A stretch of 64,000 nucleotides of DNA, taken from Microbulbifer donghaiensis (GTDB lineage: Bacteria > Pseudomonadota > Gammaproteobacteria > Pseudomonadales > Cellvibrionaceae). Shown piece after piece: positions 42,706 through 49,911 of the stretch. The position numbers were made by a program, and so were the translations under genes. The DNA is taken from the NCBI RefSeq assembly GCF_900129095.1, contig NZ_FQVA01000004.1, forward strand, positions 62,001 through 126,000, in the 5' to 3' direction. The notes below the pieces were generated by a model. It was not told where the DNA came from. It made no database searches and saw only the letters and a list, made by a program, of their open reading frames with translations. Each line of letters starts with the position of its first letter. The stretch's first letter is position 1.

Positions 42706-45023
42706 GAACCTCACCCTGTAGGAGCCTGCTTGCAGGCGAACAGCGGGATTGCCGTCGAGCTCTGTGGTTTTCGCCTGCAAGCAGGCTCCTACAGGGTGTC
42801 CTTTTTCTGCTGTTGTGCCTCGGCGCGGCCAGGTCCTTCGCGGCGGAAGAGCTGCTGCTGTGGCACGGCTACCGCGGCGCAGAGCGCCAGGCTTTGGAGT
42901 GGCTGCTGGACGATTACAACCGCAGCCAGGATCAGGTGCGTGTGCGTGCGCTGGCGGTGCCGTTCGGCAGCTATGCCGACAAGTTGTCCGCGGCACTGCC
43001 GCGCGGGCAGGGCCCGGACCTGTTTATCTTCGCCCACGATCGCATCGGCGGCTGGGCCAGTGCCGGTCACACCATCGCACCGATCGACGAATTCGTGCGG
43101 CCGCAGGTGTTGAGCCGTTTCCCGCACAACCTGCTGAGTGCCATGCGCTATCATGGCAGCCTCTACGGTCTGCCGTTCAACTTCAAAAGCACCGCACTGA
43201 TCTTCAACCGCGCCCTGGTCGATACACCTCCGCATAGCGCCGAGGAAATGATCGCGCTGGCCCGGGCGCACACCGATCGGCAACACGGCCGCTTCGGCCT
43301 CGCCTACAGCTACACGGAACCCTTTTTTCACGGTGCCCTGATGAACGCCTGGGGCAGCGGCCCTTTCGATACCCAGAACCGCCTGGCGCTGGACAGCGAT
43401 GCCAATATCCAGTCCGTGCAGTTGCTGGTGGACTGGGTCAGAAAGGATGGGGTGCTGCCGGAGGAGCCCAACAGCACCCTGGTCACCAACCTGTTCAACC
43501 AGGGCCGCGCGGCAATGGTGATCAGCGGGCCCTGGATGCTCGGTGAAATAGATCCGCAGATCGATTATGCCGTGGCGCCGCTGCCGCGTTTAAACGCCTC
43601 GGGCAAACCGCTGTCCCCCTGGGTGGCGGTGGAGGGGCTGTTCCTGTCGCCCTGGTCGAAGCGCAAGACCGCTGCCTATGGGCTGATGGAGTATCTGACC
43701 GCGCGGGAATCCGCCGAGCAGATGGCCATCGCCGGCGGCCAGCTGCCGGCCAACCTGGCCGCCTTCGAGCACCCGCAGATCGCGACCAACGATGTCGCCA
43801 TGGCCTTCCGCGAGCAGCTGGAGACCGCGGTGCCGATTCCGAACCTGCCGGAAATGACGCTGCTGTGGAAACCGCTGGAAATCACCCTGAAAAAAGTGGT
43901 GAAGGGTGCTGCACAGCCGGCGGCGGCCTTGCAGCGCCTGCAGCGCGACCTGCAGCGGGATATCGCCGCATTGCAGGCGTCGCGGAGCCGGGATGCCGCA
44001 CCGACACAGATACCGGCCTGGCTGTGGGGCCTGGCGCTGTTGCTGGTGCTGGCCGCCGCGACGGCGCTGCTGAGGATGCGCCGGCGTATCGCCGCAACCT
44101 GGCGCGACAACAGAACCGCGTACCTGTATATCCTGCCGGCGATGCTCGGCATGCTGCTGCTGGTGTTCTTCCCGCTGCTGTACGGATTGCTGCTGTCCTT
44201 TACCGATACGACCCTGCTGAACGAGAACACGCCGCTGGCGTCCCGCTGGCTGGGGCTCGACAACTATGTCGGCATTCTCGGCGACTGGAATCTCTGGTAC
44301 GGCGAGGGCGTCGAGCGCAGCATCAACTTCGACAACTTCTACTGGACGCTGCTGGTCACCGTTTGCTGGACCGCCAGCAATGTGCTGCTCGCCGTCGGCC
44401 TGGCGCTGCTGCTGGCACTGGCACTGAACAAGCCGATCTTCGGTCGCGCCTGGTTCCGGGTGCTGCTGATACTGCCGTGGGCGATCCCCAACTACATCAC
44501 CGCGCTGGTGTGGAAGGGCATGTTTCACCCGCAGTTCGGCGTGATCAACCAGGCGCTGCAGATCTTCGGTTTTGCGCCGGTGGCCTGGTTCGATTCGGTC
44601 GGGGCGAGTTTCTTTACCGGCCTGGTCACCAATGTGTGGCTGTCGATCCCGTTCATGATGGTGGTGATCCTCGGCGGCCTGCAGTCGATACCGCGCGAAT
44701 TGTACGAGGCGGCCCGGGTCGAGGGCGCCGGGCGCTGGTTCCAGTTCCGCGCCATCACCCTGCCGCTGCTGAAGCCGGTGCTGATCCCGGCCATCATCCT
44801 GTCGGTGGTCTGGACCTTCAATATGTTCAATGTGATCTACCTGGTCAGCGGCGGTGCGCCGGCGGGGGCCAACGATATCCTGATCACCAAGGCTTTCCGC
44901 ATCGGCTTCGAGAAATACCAGTACGCCTACGCCGCCGCCTACTCGGTGGTGATCCTGGCGCTGCTGTTCTGCTACGCGCTGTTGCAGACGCGAATCTCCA
45001 GAACCATGGAGGCAGCGCGATGA
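42699..45023 (+). CDS. fused sugar-binding protein and permease (MalE-MalF fusion)
   Basis: This 774-aa protein combines a periplasmic solute-binding domain with an ABC permease. Residues about 33-46 (VLFLLLCLGAARSFA) are the signal or anchor core; the SBP domain starts AEELLLWHGYRGAERQALEW and runs to about 430. A helix (WGLALLLVLAAATALL, about 441-457) follows, then the MalF-like membrane domain from about 475 with the EAA loop ELYEAARVEGAGRWFQ near 669. The in-frame start with any codon credit is GTG 42699, overlapping the malK stop. Between it and the hydrophobic core the codons come from a palindromic repeat (42712-42798). No ATG lies between the GTG and the core. Confidence 0.8.
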   Translation: MLRTSPCRSLLAGEQRDCRRALWFSPASRLLQGVLFLLLCLGAARSFAAEELLLWHGYRGAERQALEWLLDDYNRSQDQVRVRALAVPFGSYADKLSAALPRGQGPDLFIFAHDRIGGWASAGHTIAPIDEFVRPQVLSRFPHNLLSAMRYHGSLYGLPFNFKSTALIFNRALVDTPPHSAEEMIALARAHTDRQHGRFGLAYSYTEPFFHGALMNAWGSGPFDTQNRLALDSDANIQSVQLLVDWVRKDGVLPEEPNSTLVTNLFNQGRAAMVISGPWMLGEIDPQIDYAVAPLPRLNASGKPLSPWVAVEGLFLSPWSKRKTAAYGLMEYLTARESAEQMAIAGGQLPANLAAFEHPQIATNDVAMAFREQLETAVPIPNLPEMTLLWKPLEITLKKVVKGAAQPAAALQRLQRDLQRDIAALQASRSRDAAPTQIPAWLWGLALLLVLAAATALLRMRRRIAATWRDNRTAYLYILPAMLGMLLLVFFPLLYGLLLSFTDTTLLNENTPLASRWLGLDNYVGILGDWNLWYGEGVERSINFDNFYWTLLVTVCWTASNVLLAVGLALLLALALNKPIFGRAWFRVLLILPWAIPNYITALVWKGMFHPQFGVINQALQIFGFAPVAWFDSVGASFFTGLVTNVWLSIPFMMVVILGGLQSIPRELYEAARVEGAGRWFQFRAITLPLLKPVLIPAIILSVVWTFNMFNVIYLVSGGAPAGANDILITKAFRIGFEKYQYAYAAAYSVVILALLFCYALLQTRISRTMEAAR
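42712..42798. repeat. two-armed GTAGGAGCCTGCTTGCAGGC repeat inside the malE-malF 5' end
   Basis: Arms 42712-42740 and 42770-42798 are perfect 29-nt inverted repeats with a 29-nt spacer. They share the 23-nt core with copies at 13838 and 61914. In the frame of the fusion protein the arms encode SPCRSLLAGE and FSPASRLLQG. Confidence 0.9.
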
Positions 45024-45035
45024 GAGGGGCTCAAA

Positions 45036-45198
45036 TGATGGGCACGCTGCGCTTTGACTCGCGCCGTCCATGGCGCTCACCCGCTTCGCGGGCGCCTTCG
45101 GCGTCCAAATCGGTAGTCCTGCCGATTTGTGCCCATCCTACGCAAAGGGTGACGCCATGAATGCCATCGTAGGATGGGCAAAGCGCAGCGTGCCCATC
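45036..45198. repeat. two GTAGGATGGGCA-family repeats at the malG start
   Basis: A first copy runs on the minus strand from TGTGCCCATCCTAC ending at about 45141 back to GATGGGCACGCTGCGCTTTG at 45036. A second runs on the plus strand, 45169-45198, with GTAGGATGGGCAAAGCGCAG. The second lies inside the malG coding start and is read as IVGWAKRSVPI. Confidence 0.85.
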
Positions 45199-46086
45199 AG
45201 GCCCACCCGTGTCGGCAGAATACTGCGGGATATCTGCAGCTGGCGCTTCGCGCTGTTGCTGTTTGCCGGCCTGATTGTGATTTACCCGCTGCTGTGGGTC
45301 GTCAGCCTGGCCTTTTCCGGCCAGCAGGCGCTGCAGCTGGTTGAACTGCCGGAGGGCGCGGGTTTCTGGCAGCAGTTGGCCGCACTGGTACCGCTGCCGC
45401 AGCAGTGGTCGCTGGACAACTTCCGCGCGGTGCTCACCGAGCAGCCGTTTATGCGCTGGCTGTTTAACAGCCTGGTGGTCGCGCTCAGCACTACGGTGGT
45501 GGGGTTGGGCCTGTCCTGCACCGCCGCCTACGCCTTCTCGCGCTTCAAGTTCCCCGGGCGCGAGCGCGGCCTGATGCTGTTCCTGATCTCGCAGATGTTC
45601 CCGGCGGTACTGATGCTGATCCCGCTGTACGTGATCGTCGTGCAGTGGCTGGGGCTCGGCAATACCTGGCTGGGGCTGGTGCTGGTGTATGCGATCACCG
45701 CGTTGCCGTTCTGTGTGTGGATGTTGAAGGGTTACTTCGACACGTTGCCTTACGAGATCGAAGAGTCCGCGCTGCTGGAGGGCGCCTCGCGCTTTACCAT
45801 CTTCTACAAAATCATCCTGCCACTGGCGCGCCCGGCCATCGCCGTGACCGGGCTCTTCTCGTTTATGACTGCCTGGAATGAATTCATACTCGCCTCCATC
45901 TTTATGGACGATGAATCCAGGTACACGGTGCCGGTGGGGCTGCGCTTCTTCGTCAGTGACTACGCGTCGGAGTGGGGCTTCTTCGCCGCCGGTTCGATAC
46001 TGGTTTCCATTCCGGTGATACTGCTGTTCCTCGCGCTGCAGCGCTTCCTGGTCTCCGGCCTGTCGGCCGGGGCGGTCAAGGGCTGA
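45157..46086 (+). CDS. malG: sugar ABC transporter permease, MalG type
   Basis: This is the second permease subunit of the maltodextrin-type transporter (309 aa). It has about six helices, starting FALLLFAGLIVIYPLLWVVS, with the EAA loop EIEESALLEGASRFTIF near residue 200 for contact with MalK. ATG 45157 is chosen because AAGGGTG lies 6 nt upstream. The first residues, MNAIVGWAKRSVPI, are the translation of a dispersed repeat; the native cytoplasmic segment seems to begin at RPTRVGRILRDI. An earlier in-frame ATG at 45070 lies wholly within the other repeat copy and is unlikely. It is 133 bp after the fusion gene. Confidence 0.87.
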   Translation: MNAIVGWAKRSVPIRPTRVGRILRDICSWRFALLLFAGLIVIYPLLWVVSLAFSGQQALQLVELPEGAGFWQQLAALVPLPQQWSLDNFRAVLTEQPFMRWLFNSLVVALSTTVVGLGLSCTAAYAFSRFKFPGRERGLMLFLISQMFPAVLMLIPLYVIVVQWLGLGNTWLGLVLVYAITALPFCVWMLKGYFDTLPYEIEESALLEGASRFTIFYKIILPLARPAIAVTGLFSFMTAWNEFILASIFMDDESRYTVPVGLRFFVSDYASEWGFFAAGSILVSIPVILLFLALQRFLVSGLSAGAVKG

Positions 46087-46107
46087 GGCCATCCCTGGCC
46101 GACGGCG

Positions 46108-48228
46108 TTAGAAGGTGTAGTTCACCCCGGCGTTGACCGTGGTTCCGAGCCCCATGCTGTGATAGGCGCCGCCGCTGTACGTGAAGGCCTGGGCGCGGGC
46201 CGAGAAGTATTCCTCGTTCAGCAGGTTCTCGATACCGGCGAAGAAGCGCCAGTTGTCCATGGCGTAATTGCCGCTGAGGTTGACCACATCGTAGGCGCTG
46301 ACCGGGGCATAGGCGCCGCTCCAGTTGCCGTCCGCGTCCGGTTCGAAGCGCTTCCTGTCCCCCACGTGGTAGTAGGTCAGTGCCAGGCTGGCGTTGTCCA
46401 GTGGGCGCCAGTCCAGCTGGGCGACGAACTTGGGCGGCGAGATGATGCGCGCATCCAGGTACTCGCCCGTGTCCTCGTCCTCGCCCTCCACCCAGCTGTA
46501 GTTGGCACCGGCGCTGAGGCGGTCGGAGAAGCGGTATGTGAGCGCGGCCTCGTAGCCCCACATTTTGTGCGGCGAGCGCACCGGCTCGTAGATGCCGGTG
46601 TCCGGGTTGTAGGCGTTGGCGGTGCCCAGCTCCGAAGTGCTCTCGAAGGCGGCGATGCTGAAGTCGAAGTCGTCGAAGTGGGTATCGAGGCCGATTTCGT
46701 AGCTGTCGACAATGGATGCCTCTGTCTGGATCAACCCGATATCGTTTACCGTGGCGGTGCGCAGCAGGCGCCCCATGTCGGAGATGTCAGCGCCCTGCGA
46801 GTAGTTGGCAAAGGGGCTGAAATGGTCGTTGATATGGTAGCGCAGTGCCAGGTTGTAGGTGGTGGCCTCGTAGCTGAGCTCATCCCCCTTCACATCCATC
46901 GGCACCGAACAGGTGTCGGCGTCGCGGCACAGTTTCAGGGTGCGGTAGTCGTCCACCAGCAGGTCGATGCTTTCGTGGCGCACGCCGGCCTTGAGTATCC
47001 AGTCGTTGCCGATGATCCACTTGCTCTGCAGGTAGCCGGCCAGGCTGTCCATATCCATCTCCGGCACCCACATGCGGCCGTCCAGCAGTGGCTGGGAGGT
47101 GACGTCGTTGAGCGCATCCAGGCCGTAAGTCAGGGTGGCGTCGACATCTTCCCAGTCCAGTTGGGTGTTGAAGTTGAAGCGCAGGCCGCGCTTCTCGGAT
47201 TTGATCATCGACTGGCCGCCGTCGTAACCCTCCTCAGGATTCGACAGGGTGGGGGAGAAGAAAAACACGTTCTCGATTACCTGGCCGTAGGCGTCGACGG
47301 TCATCGCGGTGTTGTCGGTCAGGCTGTTGTCCACATACTTCAGCATAAAATTGTGGTTGCCCCGCGGGCCCTGGGGATCGCCGTGTCCGCTATCGCCGTC
47401 ATCCTTCACCGCGTAAGTCTTGGTGCCGTCGTTGACCGAGCCAAGCACATCCACCAGGTCGGCGTTCTGCTGGCCTTCGAAGTAGTTGTAGGTGAACTGC
47501 AGGGACTTATCCCCGTCCAGTCGGTAGCCCAGCTTGGTGAAAAAGTTCTGGGTCACGCTCTCGGACAGGCCGTAGATGGTGCCCATGATGTCGCCCTCCG
47601 CGTCCCGCTCCACGCCCCGCTCGTCGCGGGAGGCGCCGGCGACAAAGCTGAACTGGTCGCGGGTGCCGCTGACCGAGCCCTGGGTGCGGACGCCGGCGCT
47701 GTCCTCGAATTTGACCGCGCTGAAGCGGCTCGACACAGAGGCCTGGCCGGCAAACTCGCTGTCCGCCGCGCTCTTGGTGATGTAGTTGATGATGCCGCCG
47801 GCGGCGCCATTGCCATAGATGGAGGTGGCTCCCTTGACCACTTCGATGCGCTCGATCACGTCCGGATCCAGGCTGCGCATACCCAGGCCGCCGTTGCGCA
47901 GGGGGGTGGACTGGGGCACGCCGTCGATCATCACCAGCGGAGCGCGGCCGCGCAGGGTGGTGCCGAAGTTGCTGGTGGAACCGTTGCCAGTGGCCAGTCC
48001 GGGCACCTGGATGGCCAACAGGTTCTGCAGTTCGGCGCTGACCTGCAGCTGCCGCTCGATAGTCTCCCGGTCGATGACGGTGACCGAGACGGGAACTTCG
48101 TCGATGCTTTCGACAAAGCGGCTGCCGGTGACGATCACCTGCTCCATTTCCCGGTTGTCCGTTTCCTGGGCCTGGGCGGCGGTGCAGGCGACCGCGGCCA
48201 CGGCCAGTGCCAGTGAGCGCATTTCCAT
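46108..48228 (-). CDS. TonB-dependent siderophore-type receptor
   Basis: This is a 706-aa outer-membrane receptor, smaller than the other three receptors here and of the iron-uptake type. The signal peptide ends AAQAQ; the TonB box is MEQVIVTGSRFVES; the plug has VSVTVIDRETIERQLQVSAE, TLRGRAPLVMIDGVPQSTPL and IERIEVVKGATSIYGNGAAG. The barrel ends VNAGVNYTF with terminal Phe. The plug resembles IutA-like ferric-siderophore receptors from memory. A Fur-box-like sequence lies about 65 bp upstream. It converges on malG with only 21 bp between, so it is an iron gene embedded in the glucan locus, not part of it. Confidence 0.87.
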   Translation of the reverse strand: MEMRSLALAVAAVACTAAQAQETDNREMEQVIVTGSRFVESIDEVPVSVTVIDRETIERQLQVSAELQNLLAIQVPGLATGNGSTSNFGTTLRGRAPLVMIDGVPQSTPLRNGGLGMRSLDPDVIERIEVVKGATSIYGNGAAGGIINYITKSAADSEFAGQASVSSRFSAVKFEDSAGVRTQGSVSGTRDQFSFVAGASRDERGVERDAEGDIMGTIYGLSESVTQNFFTKLGYRLDGDKSLQFTYNYFEGQQNADLVDVLGSVNDGTKTYAVKDDGDSGHGDPQGPRGNHNFMLKYVDNSLTDNTAMTVDAYGQVIENVFFFSPTLSNPEEGYDGGQSMIKSEKRGLRFNFNTQLDWEDVDATLTYGLDALNDVTSQPLLDGRMWVPEMDMDSLAGYLQSKWIIGNDWILKAGVRHESIDLLVDDYRTLKLCRDADTCSVPMDVKGDELSYEATTYNLALRYHINDHFSPFANYSQGADISDMGRLLRTATVNDIGLIQTEASIVDSYEIGLDTHFDDFDFSIAAFESTSELGTANAYNPDTGIYEPVRSPHKMWGYEAALTYRFSDRLSAGANYSWVEGEDEDTGEYLDARIISPPKFVAQLDWRPLDNASLALTYYHVGDRKRFEPDADGNWSGAYAPVSAYDVVNLSGNYAMDNWRFFAGIENLLNEEYFSARAQAFTYSGGAYHSMGLGTTVNAGVNYTF

Positions 48229-48775
48229 GGTTTTCTTCCGATTGATAGTGAAAGGGAGTTTTCGAGTGCAGGGCGAGGTGCCGCGCGCGGCGCGAATAAT
48301 AACGATTATCGTTAAGTTTTGTAAATGGTGTTGGCTGCGGTCTTACCGCTATTTGCTCCAATTTCCGTGAAACCAACCCGGGATCGGGCTACTTCCGCCG
48401 GTTCTCAATGTGGAGCAGGGCCCGCCGGCCGCGCCATGGCGTAATGAGTGGGCGGCAAATGGCACCATCCTGTCCGGCTTCCGCAGAGTTGACGTCTCCC
48501 GCAGCAAGGAAGCTGATGTGGTGGAGGGGGAGAGGGTTCCACCGGCAATCAAATTGGGATTGGGGAGGAACTCCAGGGCTGCGGTCCGACAGACCTGTTC
48601 GGCGCGAGTAAGCCGGATGTCATGAGCTTCAAGCGGCTGCCATGCGCGGCGTCGGCGCTTTGTCCTCCCCTCGGCGCGGGGCGGGGACGATTGGGAAGTG
48701 GTAGAGGACTGGTTTTATTTTGCTCAACACCTTACCTTATACCGCCGTTTTTTGGGGTATGTAACAGGGACAAAG
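48229..48775. other. divergent upstream region between the siderophore receptor and glk
   Basis: This 547-bp gap has no convincing gene. The left part carries the Fur-box-like site and the GGAAG ribosome binding site of the receptor. The right part holds the glk leader with AGGGA just before its start. The middle (48400-48700) is GC-rich with short open frames that show no protein signature. Confidence 0.5.
48292..48313 (-). promoter_or_regulatory. candidate Fur box
   Basis: On the minus strand the 19-mer GATAATCGTTATTATTCGC matches 13 of 19 positions of the GATAATGATAATCATTATC consensus, including a perfect first GATAAT. It lies about 65 bp upstream of the siderophore-type receptor start, where iron repression is expected. 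Confidence 0.65.
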
Positions 48776-49738
48776 ATGACAAGTATCGTAGCGGATATCG
48801 GCGGCACCAATGCGCGCTTCGCCATTGCCAGGCCGGTGGCGGGCGGTTACAAGCTGGAATCGCTGAAGGTGGTCGACTGCAAACGCTTTGATGGATTCGA
48901 GGCGGCGCTGCAGCACTGGCTGGAGGGGCTGGATCAGCCGCGGCCGGAGAAAGTGTGTATCGCCGCGGCCGGCCCGCTGGAGAAAACTGCTATGGGCGGG
49001 CGTGTCTATATGACCAACCTGGGCTGGACCATTACCACCGAGTCGCTGCGCAAAGAGTTCGCTTTCCCCAGGCTGGAACTGATCAACGACTTCGCCGCGC
49101 TGGCGCTGTCGCTGCCGCGGCTTTCTGAGGACGATTACCAGGTATTGCGCGATGCGCCGCGTACTCCGGATGCCGCCATGGCGGTGCTCGGCCCGGGCAC
49201 CGGCCTGGGGGTGGCGGGGCTCGCCGTGGACAACGGCCGCTACCACGTGCTGGCCGGCGAGGGTGGCCACGCCAACCTGGCCGCGGCAACCGAGCGCGAG
49301 CTGGACCTGCTGCGAATACTGATCAAGACCCGCCAGCCGGTGTTCAACGAGTGGGTATTGTCCGGCAGCGGGCTGGTCAACCTCTACCGCGCGGTGTGCG
49401 AACTGAACGGCCGCCAGCCGGAAGACCTGACCCCACCGGATGTCAGCGCCCGCGGACTGGAGGGCTCGGATCCCATGTGCCGCGAGACGTTGCTGGATTT
49501 CCTTAATTTCCTCGGCAGCGCCGCCGGCGATGCGGCCCTTTATCTCGGGGCGCGCGGCGGAGTTTTCCTCGGTGGTGGTATACTGCCACGCATTGCGGAG
49601 CTGCTGCCGGAAAGTGAATTCGAACAGCGCTTCCTCAACAAGGGCAGGGTGGAGACGTGGATGGAGACGGTTCCGCTCTACGCCCTCAACGCCGGCTATC
49701 AGGCCCTGATCGGTGCCGCGGCGCATCTGGAAAGCTGA
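48776..49738 (+). CDS. glk: glucokinase
   Basis: Glk phosphorylates glucose released from imported maltodextrins. The 320-aa protein starts MTSIVADIGGTNARFAIARP, the phosphate-1 motif of the Glk family. It has INDFAALALSLP with the catalytic Asp, then VLGPGTGLGVAGL and LAGEGGHANLA, and near the end FLGGGILPRIAELLPES. ATG 48776 has AGGGA 6 nt upstream. The open frame extends 26 codons further up without support. It belongs to the alpha-glucan locus and precedes the large receptor by 173 bp. Confidence 0.92.
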   Translation: MTSIVADIGGTNARFAIARPVAGGYKLESLKVVDCKRFDGFEAALQHWLEGLDQPRPEKVCIAAAGPLEKTAMGGRVYMTNLGWTITTESLRKEFAFPRLELINDFAALALSLPRLSEDDYQVLRDAPRTPDAAMAVLGPGTGLGVAGLAVDNGRYHVLAGEGGHANLAAATERELDLLRILIKTRQPVFNEWVLSGSGLVNLYRAVCELNGRQPEDLTPPDVSARGLEGSDPMCRETLLDFLNFLGSAAGDAALYLGARGGVFLGGGILPRIAELLPESEFEQRFLNKGRVETWMETVPLYALNAGYQALIGAAAHLES

Positions 49739-49823
49739 GTCGGTCCGCGAAAAAATTTAAGTAAAACAAAGAGTTAAGGTGTTTTACGGTGCCCCCTCAC
49801 AGGGCGCCACGGATTCTCCCGCC

Positions 49824-49844
49824 TCCTCCCCCCTCGGGGGAGGA
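49824..49844. terminator. hairpin between glk and the receptor gene
   Basis: A perfect 9-bp stem TCCTCCCCC / GGGGGAGGA with a CTC loop. It has no T-run; it may attenuate transcription from glk into the receptor. Confidence 0.45.
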
Positions 49845-49911
49845 TGTTATGGATGAGGGGCAGGCCTAGGATGCAAGGTCTCACCATAACGATAAGTCCA
49901 GGGAGAAGATG

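Noticed and set aside
45070..45156. Earlier ATG for malG
   Set aside because: It lies entirely within a dispersed repeat, lacks a ribosome binding site and encodes no transporter-like segment.
46159..48216. 685-codon plus-strand frame opposite the siderophore receptor
   Set aside because: Val/Gly/His-rich translation without domains; the receptor with its signal peptide and terminal Phe explains the region.
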